Positions 54,277 through 64,000 of a stretch of 64,000 bases of DNA are shown here, piece by piece (positions within the stretch are counted from its first letter, which is position 1; every line of letters starts with the position of its first letter). Source of the DNA: Paramyrothecium sp. XJ0827 (Eukaryota; Ascomycota; Sordariomycetes; Hypocreales; Stachybotryaceae); the NCBI GenBank assembly GCA_020881915.1, contig JAJFPB010000013.1:496001-560000 (forward strand). Direction: 5' to 3'. The position numbers and the translations under genes were made by a program. Below the pieces are notes generated by a model. That model was not told the origin of the DNA and searched no databases. It saw only the letters and a program-made list of their open reading frames with translations.

Positions 54277-57121
54277 CAGAGTGTCCAACAACCAAGTTAC
54301 TTGACTTGGTTGGTTGAGGTTGCTTGATTACGTAACAAGCAACCACGAGTAAGGACTCCTCCGACCAACCAAAAGCAAGCCTTTTTGGCGTACTCGAGTC
54401 AACTTCAAGTTACTCGACCAAATTACCGAATCGGGTAAGCTGCCAAGGGTGTCTAACCTTAAGAGGGCAAGCTATAAACAGCGGCGCACCCTGATTGGCC
54501 CATTCTTTGATTGAAATGAGTGCACCCTGAAGGATCTCCTTTTCTTTCTCAAACTTTCCGCAAAGCCAAGGTTGTAGATTTGGCCTAGTGATGCTACCAT
54601 CTTAAATATGTCTTCGCATCCATTCTTCAGGTCTCATGGAAGGCTCGAAGAAGCCACCCGTCCTAGGACTCCTTCTGAGTCGCTCGGTCCCTCCCGGCCG
54701 AGCACTCCTGTCTCCGCCTCAACTCGAACTAATGATGAGACCACTCGTTCGACGCCTTCGGACGAAAGAGGGATGTCGGACGCCTCTCAGTGCCTTTTCC
54801 TATCGACTGGGACAAAATCCGCTACGACAGGAAGCCAGTACCATCCATTCGATACCGTCAGCCTCATAAGCGCGTCATCAACTCCAAATCCCAGCCTTCA
54901 GCAATCTACAGGCACGGCGCTCAACTTACGACGGACGGGAACAACAAGTATTGGCTGTGCAAGTATTGCCATATTAGTGGCCGTCATGATGCTGCGCTGT
55001 TTGCCAGTGAGAGCACGACCAGCATCATTTACCACCTTAAACAGCAGCACAGACTGGAAGAATTTGGTTACAAAGCAACAGGATCCGATCCTTTCAGCAT
55101 AGCTAAGAGGACAGCAAGCCTCACGCCATACCTCGGAAGCCGGCGCGTGGTGTTCGACGACCTGAAATTCAAGGACGATTTTACTGACTGGGTCATTGTC
55201 CTTGACCTGACATTTCGTCAAGCGACTCATCGGCGCACGAATGAGATTTTTACCAATTATCTCGAAGACATTGACAAGATCCTTCCCAAAAGCCCGTCAA
55301 CTCTTAGCAGTTGGGTCAAAGAGAAGTGGCTTGGCGATGGTGGGGAGACGCGTTTGGCTAAGGGCAAAGCTCCATTCCGCCAAAAGCAAGGTCCATATCT
55401 CGGTGGATGCATGGACATCGGAAGAAGGGACAAACTATCTTGCCATTGTTGCTCACTTTTTGGATGAAAAGCATAAGTTGCAAACCGCTCTTCTGGACCT
55501 TCCCCTCTGAAGGGGCCTCATTCTGGCGAGAATATTGCCAAGGTGTTGTCATCCACCCTCGATTTCTACGATATCTCACCACTCATGGGCTTCTTCATGA
55601 TGGACAACGCTAGAAGCAACGATGTATGCATTCTGGAGCTAGCAGAGCAGCACCCGACAATCAGACGCGAAAATCGCCTTCGGTGCGTCGGCCATATGCT
55701 GAACCTCATCGTCAAAGCTCTACTGTTTGGACAAGGCGTTAGCAAGCTGGAGCAACAGCTCCGTGGCGCATCCGATGACGAGCGGTTTGAGATATGGAGG
55801 AAGCAGAGCTTCATCGGCAAGCTCCACAACTTCTGCGTGTGGATCAACAGAAGCGACCAGCGACGGGAGCGGCTGAAACAGTACATCTTGCAGGCTTACG
55901 AAGAAGGCAGCATTGAACAGCTTTATACTAGAGTCCTGGTCGATGGCGGCATCCGCTGGAACTCTGTATATGCCATGATTGAAAGAGCCCTGAAACTTCG
56001 CCACGCAATCGATCTATTCTTTCTCCATTATAGCCATGTGGGTGAGGGATATGATATCTCGGGCGATAACCTGACTCCACAGGATTGGGTCGATCTGGGC
56101 CACTCCATGCTATCCTCAAGCCTTTCAAAGATCTAACAAAACGCATGGAAGGACGGGCAAACAAAGTTGGCCGAGAAGGATCACATGGCTCACTCCACGA
56201 GACCATCGAGTCGCTGGATGTACTCTTCAAGAAGCTCCAAGAGGCTGGGAGATTCGCAGATGATCATCCTGACGTGGTGTCAACATACTATTCCCATGCT
56301 ATTGATGCTGCTCGTGTCAAGCTTGAGGAATACTTTGGCCTCACAGACGCCAGTCCTGCATATCGATGCGCAGTTGCCTTGCATCCGGCCAATAAGTTTA
56401 CCTACTTTGAGCTTGAATGGAGCCACAATAAGCAATGGATCAGCGGGGCAAAGAGAGTGGTGCAGGAGGTGTTTGCACAATACGAGGCAGAAGCGGAGGC
56501 GGGCCTAATGGACGGAGCGCGACAGGAGCTGGAGCTGGAGGAGTTGGAGGAGCTAGAGGAGAAGGCTATTGTTCATGGCAATGCGACACTTGATCCACTC
56601 CAGCAAGCTCGTAAGCGTCGTCAGAGGCTTGCCGTCACTGCGATGTCAGCTACACGAGGAAAGAAGCGGGTGAAACGGACCTCTGAGCTGGATGAGTTTA
56701 TGGCGAGGACCAATAAGGCTGATCTGGATGTTGAGGATCCTCTGGAGTGGTGGGTTCGCCATGCATCTGACTACCCAATCCTGTCCAAGATGGCGTTTGA
56801 CTTGTTCAGTTGCCCAGCTATGAGCGCTGAGTGTGAGCGTGCTTTCTCACAGGCAAAGAAGGTCATCACGGATGAACGGAACCGGCTCAGTTCGGACACT
56901 GTAGCGGCGATTGAATGTCAAAAGCACCTGCTTCGAAGCGGCATGTTAGCATAGATCTACGACAGGGGGCCCGTAGAGGAATGGAAAATAGTCGAGTAAC
57001 GTCAACCAACCAAGCAAAGCAAGCCACTCTTACCGAGTAAACCAAGTCAAGCAAGAGGGTCCCGTCAACCAAGTCAAGTAGAGAGTCCAAATTTTGCTTT
57101 ACTTGGTTGATGGACACACTG
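54277..57121 (+). mobile_element. Degenerate hAT transposon (hAT-2), about 2.85 kb
   Basis: Terminal inverted repeats of about 21 bp: the left end begins CAGAGTGTCCAACAACC at 54277 and the right end, on the other strand from 57121, begins CAGTGTGTCCATCAACC (two mismatches over the shown part). Subterminal stretches near both ends repeat CAACCAAG and ACTTGGTTG words. I find no 8-bp target duplication: the flanks are TTACCAGC on the left and CCGAAAGA on the right. The insertion is therefore old, or one flank has been rearranged. The right end abuts the TPR part of the gene that follows. Confidence 0.8.
54608..56954 (+). pseudogene. hAT transposase pseudogene (hAT-2)
   Basis: A transposase recognisable end to end but spread over several frames: a zinc finger with CKYC and H-x4-H (54940-55050), the catalytic start HISVDAWTSEEGTNYLAI (55400-55450), the second motif MGFFMMDNARSNDVCI (55585-55630), RCVGHMLNLIVKALLFG, and the C-terminal WWVRHASDYPILSKMAFD and MSAECERAFSQAKK blocks. 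The frame changes between about 55330 and 55380, at 55505 (a CCCC run where five C would fit) and near 56105. An early frame change also lies around 54790. It belongs to a different hAT lineage from hAT-1 and hAT-3, whose second motif is FTLDNAxNND. Probably inactive. Confidence 0.88.
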
Positions 57122-59044
57122 CCGAAAGATCATCCAGACCGAGCAGGATGGCTGAATAATCTCGGGATTCGCCTTGGCAATAGATACTCGCGTACAGGAG
57201 CGATGGGAGATCTCGAAGAGGCTATTATTGTAGGACGACAAGCCATCGATACCACCCCAAAAGACCATCCGGACCGGGCTGGATGGCTGAACAACCTCGG
57301 GAGTCATCTTGGTGATAGATACTTGCCCACGGGAGCGATGGAGGATCTTGAAGAGGCCAAGAATTGCTTTAATCTGGCCCTACGCCATACCAGCGCTACT
57401 ACCAGCGAGCGCATCAAAGCTGGCCGTCGGTTTCTGTCATCTCCGTCTGTTCTTGAGGAGCCCCAAGCCCACGCTATCGCTAAAACGACCGTCGACCTGA
57501 TTCCTCGCCTCACGCCCCGTTCTCTGCAAAACACAGACAAACGACACCTTCTTGCTGCAGCGGTCGGACTGGCGTCAGACGCGGCTGCCCTGGCTCTGCA
57601 CGCCCAACAAGGCCCTGTGGCCGCGATCGAACTGCTCGAGACCGGTCGGGGTGTCATCGCGGGGGCGCTGTTCGACCAGTCCGACGTCTCCACTCTCGAA
57701 AGCAGCCATCCAGAGCTGGCGCGTTCTTTTGTTGACCTGCGCGACCGATTAGACGCTCAGGCGCCGGGATCGGCAAGCCTCCCTATTGCCGCTGAGCGGC
57801 TCACTGTGGCTGCAGAGACGGAAGGCATTCGGCGCCGCGAGGCTGAGCAACAGCTCGCCGGCCTACTCACGACCATCCGTTCGAAGCCAGGTTGTCGTCG
57901 GTTCCTCCTCTCTGCCTCGGAAGCCGATATGGTAGAGGCTGCACGGCTTGGCCCCATCGTCACCGTAAACGTGAGCTCACATCGCTGCGATGCGGTGATC
58001 ATCGTGCCATCCGGGATACGATCGCTGGAGCTGCCGCGCCTGTCCCGAGAGGCCATCCATGACCATGTTGGGGACCTTGGATCTCGCAAGACGCTCGGAT
58101 GGCTCTGGGATGCTGTCGTGTGCCCCATTCTCCATTCCCTAGGCTTTACCAGTCCCCCGTCCGATGATCGGTGGCCACATGTGTGGTGGATCCCCACCGG
58201 AACCCTGACCCGCTTTCCATTCCACGCCGCGGGACACCATATGAGACGCAACGGCGAGACGGCCCTCGACCGGGTCGTCTCGTCGTATGCCCCGTCCGTC
58301 AAGGCGATTATCCGTAGTCGCTGGCGGCTAGCAGCGGCAGGCCCGGGGTCCCAGCACGCTGTCGTGGTCGGCATGGAGACCACGCCGAAGCAGGGACGTC
58401 TCGAGTTTGCAAGTGGCGAGACCAACGCAGTTCTTGCGGTTTGCAAGTCGATTGGGATGCAGTGCGTCCAACCTCGACCGTACAAGCACGACGTCTCGTC
58501 AGCGCTAGAGGCTTGCAGGATATTCCACTTTGCCGGCCACGGCGGCACACATCCCACAGAACCACTGCAGAGCCAATTACTGCTGGAAGATTGGGAGCGG
58601 GAGCCATTGACGGTGGCAAGCCTCTTGGAGATGAATCTTACGTCGAAGGCGCCGTTCCTCGCCTACCTCTCGGCGTGCGGGACGGGGCAGATCCTGGACG
58701 CGGGGTCGGTGGACGAAAGCATCCACGTGGCCAACGCATGCCAGCTGGCGGGGTTCCGGCACGTAGTGGGGACGCTGTGGAGCGTGGACGACGGGTTATG
58801 TGTGGAGATGGCCAAGAGGACGTATGAGCATCTGCGAGACGGGGGGTTGGTGGACGAATGCGTAAGCCGGGGGCTTCACCGGACGACGCTTGCGCTTCGA
58901 GACCGGTGGGTGGAGGGCATGGAGGGAGAAAGAGATGTTGGAAGTGGGAAGGCATGGTCGTCAGGGGCAGAGAGGGGTGCTGTACTAGAAGAGATAGTGG
59001 AGGTGCGGCCGCAGTGGGTGCCCTATGTGCATTTCGGTCCATGA
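57122..59044 (+). CDS. 5'-truncated TPR-CHAT protein (caspase-like)
   Basis: Protease-like protein with tetratricopeptide repeats and a CHAT (caspase HetF associated with TPRs) domain. In frame from the end of hAT-2 it has nearly two TPR units of about 46 residues (PKDHPDRAGWLNNLG...DLEEAI), then a helical linker of about 200 residues, then CHAT at about residues 380-640. CHAT landmarks include WWIPTGTLTRFPFHAAGHH and the catalytic dyad: His in IFHFAGHGGTHPTEP and Cys in FLAYLSACGTGQ. GFRHVVGTLWSVDD and PYVHFGP close it. Fungal relatives usually have many TPR units, often behind a nucleotide-binding or other N-terminal domain. The 5' part is missing or lies beyond hAT-2. The only ATG is inside the transposon's inverted repeat, so a transposon-initiated protein of about 644 residues is conceivable but unproven. 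Confidence 0.85.
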   Translation, partial: PKDHPDRAGWLNNLGIRLGNRYSRTGAMGDLEEAIIVGRQAIDTTPKDHPDRAGWLNNLGSHLGDRYLPTGAMEDLEEAKNCFNLALRHTSATTSERIKAGRRFLSSPSVLEEPQAHAIAKTTVDLIPRLTPRSLQNTDKRHLLAAAVGLASDAAALALHAQQGPVAAIELLETGRGVIAGALFDQSDVSTLESSHPELARSFVDLRDRLDAQAPGSASLPIAAERLTVAAETEGIRRREAEQQLAGLLTTIRSKPGCRRFLLSASEADMVEAARLGPIVTVNVSSHRCDAVIIVPSGIRSLELPRLSREAIHDHVGDLGSRKTLGWLWDAVVCPILHSLGFTSPPSDDRWPHVWWIPTGTLTRFPFHAAGHHMRRNGETALDRVVSSYAPSVKAIIRSRWRLAAAGPGSQHAVVVGMETTPKQGRLEFASGETNAVLAVCKSIGMQCVQPRPYKHDVSSALEACRIFHFAGHGGTHPTEPLQSQLLLEDWEREPLTVASLLEMNLTSKAPFLAYLSACGTGQILDAGSVDESIHVANACQLAGFRHVVGTLWSVDDGLCVEMAKRTYEHLRDGGLVDECVSRGLHRTTLALRDRWVEGMEGERDVGSGKAWSSGAERGAVLEEIVEVRPQWVPYVHFGP

Positions 59045-59453
59045 TGGAAAGCTTGCAAGTTGGGTGTGTGTATACTAGGATCCTTCTTTGCTTTGTGTAT
59101 TCCCTGGAAAGCTGTAGCACTGTATCAGTAACTTAATCAAAACTGAACTATTGATTTAACTATAAAATACTACGTCACCCCATGCACATTGGAGCGGCGA
59201 TGGGGTGCATGGGGTAGCCTTTGAGGTACCTCCGTGGTCGAGCAGGCGAGAGGAGTAAGTTGAAATAGTCCTCGGCGTCAATATCAGATTCAGAGAACTG
59301 TCCCCTGTCATTGCCTTCCTTGGTTATCCCATCCCCGTCTTGAAACCAACTCGGTTGTAGTCGATCTCGACTTCCATCTACGCTCCGTGGTTAGCCTGAA
59401 CAATTTACCCGGACCACAGCACAAGGATACCTTCCCCAGGACCCTCAGGCCTA
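59045..59453. other. Intergenic, nothing recognised
   Basis: About 400 bases after the TPR-CHAT stop. No gene seen. Confidence 0.35.
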
Positions 59454-60198
59454 TTAAAGACGCCGAGTTGAGATATTGTGGGAGTCAGTGACACAGTCTC
59501 CCCCTGCACGGCGTCGTGAACGATGGTCGCGCTGGACAGCGGCCAGCTTCGCCCTCGCCCCGGCCTTGGAAGGATCATCTTGCGAGTCCTTCCCGGCCCT
59601 GTGGAACCTAGCAGCCAAGTAAGAGTAATCCAAACCAGTTGTGCTGCTTCGGACAGTAGATGGGTCAGAATGTGAGGCGATTGGATGGGCCGTTGGCTGC
59701 ACGGGAGGTGAGGGAGCTAGAGCACGGAAACGCAGCGTACTTTGTTGGGTTGGTGGAATTGGAGTCCCCAGCACTACGTGCGGTTGGCTAATTGACTCTC
59801 CGAATAAACTCCTAGCCGTATGAAGTTGCCGTAGCTTCTCTGGCGATCTAGGCTGGGTTCCGGATCTCTCATTAGGAGGCGATAGGCCAGCATCTCCGTC
59901 GGTTCTTTTCGGGGCAGATCTCTCAGCTGAGGAAGGACGGACGGCCAGGTTCCTCAACGTCAGGACCGCACCTTTGGACCTGGCACGCTTGATCAGGTTA
60001 GGGAGGCATATAGACTATACCAATGATGTCAGTTACCTCGGAATTGCGCTGGTCGCGGCATTCCAGGCAGGTTGTAGTTTGATTGGCAGATTTCCTCCTG
60101 CTAATGAAGTCACTTGCTGGTTTTATTTGGTTGCAAGACGGGCAATGGACTCCAAAATCAGATCCAGGGCTCATATTACCCCTAGAATCGGAATCCAT
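59454..60198 (-). CDS. Putative zinc-finger-type protein, exon structure uncertain
   Basis: An N-terminal exon from the ATG at 60198 to about 60037 encodes a four-cysteine module (CPSCNQIKPASDF...TTTCLECRDQR), a compact zinc-ribbon-like pattern seen in small fungal regulatory proteins. It is followed by a GTAACT donor and, at 59980, a CCAG acceptor. In that phase the protein ends after 18 more residues. The larger downstream frame (59957-59454, 167 codons, rich in Ser, Pro and Arg) is off by one base from this junction. Either the gene is short, or the exon boundary differs, or one base is missing. Function unknown. Confidence 0.4.
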
Positions 60199-60982
60199 CC
60201 TCAGTCATACGGTGCATCGGAATCGATAATGGAAGAAAGGTTGCTTGGCCAAGCAAACGAACAGATCGCCAGGCAAATTTGGCAATGGTAAACAAAGAAG
60301 TAAACAAAGAAGCAGTGACAATTGGTGGCTGGCAGATACCCACTTTTCCCAGAGCCGCCAACCAATCCAGCCTTCTTTAGCGACCGGCAATACAAAATTT
60401 GGACCAATCAGATTCCGAGAAACTTATTTATCCCTGTCTGCACCAAACCCTCATTATTCGGGAAAACTTAAGAACTAATGTAGAGTCAGCCTTCGGCTGA
60501 ATGAGGTACATCTCCCGCGAGCACAAGTGAGTGAACTGATGAAACGAGCGCCTTGTGTGGCCGGTCGGTCGCGCAACCACATGCTGGAGAGCTCATCGAG
60601 AAGGAGATAACACGCCACTTGTCATCAAAGAATCGTGGCAATATCCTGAGCGAGAAGAGAAAGGCAAAAGTTATTGCAGGAGGCAACTGCTAAGGACGTA
60701 GTGAATGTGGCAAGATACTATCACCATTATGAAAGCTAGCATCTTCCAACAGGGCCTCCCTCGACGCGACACAACGCCACAATCTCACTCAAGCTGATTG
60801 GTGTCTCACAGTTGTGTGGGGTTGGGCATCTGAGACCGAAATTCTCCCGAGACCTGTAAAACTATATATGCACCTAGCCCCGCCTATTGTCGTTGCCCTT
60901 TTTAATTCATCGAAATTGCTCGCGAAAAGAGTTGAACTGCTTTATCCTGTTTTTCTTCTTACCACGAACATTACAGCGTAAG
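60199..60982. other. Intergenic between divergent genes
   Basis: Contains a short tandem (GTAAACAAAGAA twice at about 60289) and no supported gene. The last part is the promoter of the APH-family gene. Confidence 0.35.
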
Positions 60983-62026
60983 ATGGATGCACGACCTGGT
61001 AGGCTCCTTCATTTTCAAGTTTCACCTGGATCTGGATGTGTTTCAGTCGTGTTGACCTTAATACTAAAGATGACACCATGAACTCGGTCAGATCCTGGCA
61101 AACGAATGATGTAACCTACGAATTCACCGCAACAACCTTCACAAAAACCTCGCGACTTCCCTTGCCGTGGAAACGGCTTGATGGCACGCCCTTTATGTGG
61201 TTCAGATCTTGGTAAGGAATAGGAAGCTTCTCATTTACAGGTGATCTGAGGAAACAATGTAGCTAACCATAGTCGAGTCGTTAATAGGAACCACGAGCGT
61301 ATTGCTAATGAAGCTAGGGCCTTGGAGCTCGTCTCTCAAAAAACAACAATTCCTGTGCCTAAGATACTTAAACATGGGGTCCATCCAGATGGCCGGCAAT
61401 ATTTAGTCACAGAATTTATCAAAGGCATCACTCTGAACCAATTCTTAAAACAAGAATGCTCAAGTCCAGGGGGGCAGAAACATACAAAAAGTTCACCATG
61501 CAAGATATGCCTGGAACGGGCTTATTCAAATGCTCTTGAATTTATCCAAGGCATTGTTTTACCCCAGCTCGCTTTGTTAAAATCTCATGAGCGCGGTCTT
61601 CATGGATTTGTTATGCCCCCTCAGTGGCTAGCCGCCGATATTCGGCTTGAATGGAAAGAACACCATTGGGAGACTCTCCCTCTCAATGAGGCTAAGTATG
61701 TTTTTCAACACGGTGATATTGCAGCTCACAATATCATGATGGATCCGCAAACCCTTCAAGTCAAGGCCTTGATTGATTGGGAATATGCTGGGCACTTCTT
61801 ACCAGGGACGGAGAGATGGTCTGGAACGCTAGATTCAGATGCCTACGACCAGCGCTCTTCTCAACTAGCCAATGCAATAGCGGAGTTCATTCCCATGGAC
61901 TACCTAGCATGCTATGATGCGTTGGACGACAAAGCGGAATGGGATGAATTGATCGAGGATGGGGAACTTCCGCATCCTGGTCGACTGAGACAGGTTGGAG
62001 AAGATCAACCAAGGAGTGGTGATTGA
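60983..62026 (+). CDS. APH-family phosphotransferase / protein-kinase-like
   Basis: Small-molecule or protein kinase of the aminoglycoside phosphotransferase fold, abundant in fungi and mostly without known substrate. Exons are 60983-60998 (encoding MDARP), 61070-61211 and 61288-62026, giving about 298 residues. If the tiny first exon is not used, the ATG at 61078 gives 290. Splicing restores RSWNHERIANEARALELVSQ before IPVPKILKHGVHPDGRQYLV, the usual N-lobe strand order. The catalytic loop is FQHGDIAAHNIMMD, and the metal-binding Asp is in VKALIDWEYAGH, the counterparts of HxDxxxxN and DFG. A CxxC-containing insert (about 140-155) sits between the lobes. A glycine-rich loop is not evident. 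The stop lies 56 bp before the left end of hAT-3. Confidence 0.75.
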
Positions 62027-62089
62027 AAGTATATATAACATGTCCAATTCAAATGACTGAACTGGGCATCTGCCACTTGATCAGGGTTG

Positions 62090-62235
62090 AAAGCCACTCC
62101 ACTCAATCCACGTAGTGGATCCACTCGTGGATTCCACTGTCCACTCCACTGCCAAAATTCTAGTGGATTGGCTAATCCACAGAATCCACCAGACGATCTC
62201 ATGGAGTTGGGTGGGTGGACTGGATTGGAAGTGGA
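62090..62235. repeat. Subterminal TCCACT-type repeat cluster of hAT-3
   Basis: At least ten occurrences of CCACT, TCCAC, AGTGGA or GTGGATT in both orientations within about 145 bp directly inside the left terminus. The position matches the GAATCGA clusters of hAT-1, but the word is entirely different. Confidence 0.8.
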
Positions 62236-62868
62236 GCAGTTAGGGGGCGCCCATATATTTCGGTAGAAGGACTAACAGTGACTGATGCCCCCCACCGCCG
62301 CAGCAATTATTCTACCCTACATCGAAAACATCATGAAGCTTCTAGGCAGCGCAGCTTTAAAATATGCAAATAAAAGGAGGCACTATTCGAATATTCTGGC
62401 TGGTGTCATTCAAATGATATAAATCTCGACTTGTACACTTAAGAATTGTTCATGGAATCCTACATCATCGTGACGGCATTTGATATTCGTATGTTGTTCA
62501 GTTCCAAAATAGTATTTCGTGTACCTCGACCATCCTCGTTTTGGATTCATGGTTCGAAATCTATACTATTTAATAAACTTCTGCGAGGCGATTCGAAAAA
62601 CGCGTTCAGAGTCTTCATTATCTCAACACTACGCGAACAATTGCGAGTTACATTTACTGCGTCAGTACGTACTGGAGAGGGACTTACCCAAGTCAGCCCC
62701 TTTACGACACTCACGACTTGCCTTGAGCAGGAAGTACCCAAAACATTTGCAAGACGCGGAAATAATGTGGCACCTCGTCGCGTTGGACGCGTTGGTTGCG
62801 CTCCCTCGACAACCTGCTGACCTTTGACTGCCACCATGCTATCGACATGACCAAGCCATCTTTTTACC
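62236..62868. other. Non-coding leader of hAT-3
   Basis: About 630 bases between the subterminal repeats and the transposase ATG. The open frames here (for example 62446-62820) have no known domain. Confidence 0.4.
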
Positions 62869-64000
62869 ATGGCCTCGCCTGATTCTTGGGTCGATGTTTC
62901 CGACAGCGGTTTCGGGTCGGCCCCCGAATCGACGCCCTGTCCGACGCCCTATCCTCCCCGTTCAATTCCGACCCCTCTCTCGACATCCACGACCCGTTCT
63001 GCAAGCGATGACCAGTACGAATGTACGCTCTGGAGGCATTTCCCGGGCTGGGCATCCTCTGAGCGAGCTAGAGAAACGCGTTGTTGGGCCTGGCATTTTG
63101 GTTATGACATCCAAAAGGAAGGCGACCGCAGATGGGTTTGCCAAGCGTGCATTCGCAAGAATGCCCTACACCCACGTCATTTCGAAGCTGATGGCATTCA
63201 CAACGCGTACAATCATCTGTTCAATGACTACGGGATTCGCGCTCCGCCTGGCAGGACCAAAGGAACTGCTGAGAGGAAGGCGAATTCTAAGAGCGGGAAG
63301 TCTACGGGGCAACAGACTCTCGCGGAATCCATGAAACTTAACCTACACGACCCCCGGGAACAAGCAATTGCGAATGGCTTTATCAAGCGCTTCGACAAGG
63401 AACACTTCCGGAGGCTTCTGGTCAACTGGATCGTGGCCAAGAATCACGCTTTTTCTGTTGCTGAAGAAGCAGAACTCCAAGCTATCTTCGATTACTTGAA
63501 CCCGTCAGTTTCAGCACGTAAGGCCAATATTACCCATACGACGGTTCGAGAAAAGATCGTCGTCGCGTTCGAACAACACAAGCACAAGGTGATTGAGGTC
63601 TTGTGCAAGGCGCCCGGCCTTGTCCACATCTCTTTCGACGGCTGGCGGTCTGGAAACCGACACGCCTTATATGGTATCTGTTGCTTCTTTAGGGACGAAA
63701 ACAACAAGCCTTGTAAGATTACGCTTGGGCTCCCTGAAGTCAGCGCCAGGCACACAGGGCCTAATATCGCCGCTGAAATCCTCGACGTAATTGAATCGTA
63801 TCAGATCCAAGACAAGATTGGCTATTTCACGCTTGACAATGCGAAAAACAATGATACCGCTATGGAGATTATTGGTGGAGAGCTCGGCTTTGTAGGGTCC
63901 CGCAGGCGAGGGCGCTGTTTTGGGCATACTTTGAACCTCTCTGCCAAAGCCATTCTATTTGGCCACGATGCTGATGCTTTTCAGCGGCGGATATCAGGGG
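62869..64000 (+). CDS. hAT family transposase (hAT-3), 5' part, runs off the window
   Basis: The frame from the ATG at 62869 is open for 377 codons to the window end. A Ser/Pro-rich N-terminus is followed by a zinc-finger-like segment (WVCQACIRKN with later His residues), a helical linker (KRFDKEHFRRLLVNWIVAKN), and the catalytic start VHISFDGWRSGNRHALYGI with the first Asp. The second Asp is in IGYFTLDNAKNNDTAMEII, then RCFGHTLNLSAKAILFGHDA. Motif wording is close to hAT-1 and distinct from hAT-2. No stop or frameshift occurs in the visible part, so the element may be intact. Confidence 0.9.
   Translation, partial: MASPDSWVDVSDSGFGSAPESTPCPTPYPPRSIPTPLSTSTTRSASDDQYECTLWRHFPGWASSERARETRCWAWHFGYDIQKEGDRRWVCQACIRKNALHPRHFEADGIHNAYNHLFNDYGIRAPPGRTKGTAERKANSKSGKSTGQQTLAESMKLNLHDPREQAIANGFIKRFDKEHFRRLLVNWIVAKNHAFSVAEEAELQAIFDYLNPSVSARKANITHTTVREKIVVAFEQHKHKVIEVLCKAPGLVHISFDGWRSGNRHALYGICCFFRDENNKPCKITLGLPEVSARHTGPNIAAEILDVIESYQIQDKIGYFTLDNAKNNDTAMEIIGGELGFVGSRRRGRCFGHTLNLSAKAILFGHDADAFQRRISG

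Larger units (their letters stand above)
62082..64000 (+). mobile_element. hAT transposon (hAT-3), left part; right end beyond the window
   Basis: A terminus-like CAGGGTTGAAAGCC at 62082, with CAGGG as in hAT-1, is followed at once by a dense array of TCCACT/AGTGGA words. About 790 bp inside the terminus a hAT transposase frame begins and stays open to the last base. The octamer CACTTGAT (62074-62081) is the candidate left target duplication; its partner would lie outside the window. Confidence 0.75.

Noticed and set aside
57700..58830. Long open frames antisense to the TPR-CHAT gene
   Set aside because: GC-rich shadow frames without domain content opposite a clearly coding strand.

Overview
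The window reads as genomic DNA of a filamentous ascomycete (Pezizomycotina). Genes are broken by short introns of about 50-160 bp with GT...AG ends, and the protein families are fungal: a Chit42-type GH18 chitinase, an Asp f 4-like secreted protein, a GH128-type glucanase, a sugar-type MFS carrier, an FMO, a P450 and fungal hAT transposases. I cannot name the species. Gene density is low, with long stretches holding no recognisable gene, three hAT elements, a dispersed relic repeat family and several broken genes. This suggests an accessory or subtelomere-like region, which is an inference.

Layout. 1-7.2 kb: a GT32/OCH1-like glycosyltransferase, two genes of unknown function, a complete four-exon GH18 chitinase and an Asp f 4-like secreted protein. 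7.8-9.4 kb: a degenerate ferric-reductase-like membrane protein. 9789-15064: a complete hAT element (hAT-1) with matching terminal inverted repeats, a perfect 8-bp target duplication, iterated GAATCGA-type subterminal repeats and an intact 881-residue transposase. It sits 13 bp upstream of the ATG of a small gene. 16-24 kb: a small cysteine-rich secreted protein, a 500-residue MFS transporter, a gene carrying a coding minisatellite, and a five-exon flavin monooxygenase.

25.6-36.6 kb: two inverted copies of a ~0.9-kb repeat enclose about 9 kb that holds a divergent histone H2B gene with a lost splice acceptor, a small gene with two chromo-like repeats, and a protein with a C-terminal BRCT domain. 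38-47.7 kb: an F-box/LRR gene, a SUR7/PalI-like membrane protein, two coiled-coil genes, a secreted GH128-type glucanase, a BRCT plus SAP-like protein, and a helical protein with a cysteine-rich C-terminus.

49.2-53.0 kb: a complete cytochrome P450 lies downstream, on the same strand, of a homologue of BcABA3, the unusual sesquiterpene synthase of fungal abscisic acid biosynthesis. This two-gene terpenoid module is the most notable metabolic content. The synthase carries three apparent one-base shortfalls, each in a run of five A or T where six would keep the frame. Similar shortfalls occur in two other genes, so assembly error has to be separated from real decay. 54.3-59.0 kb: a broken hAT (hAT-2) abuts a 5'-truncated TPR-CHAT protease-like gene. 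59.4-62.0 kb: a zinc-finger-type exon and an APH-family kinase gene. 62082 to the window end: the left part of a third hAT (hAT-3), with its own TCCACT-type subterminal repeats and a transposase frame open to the last base.
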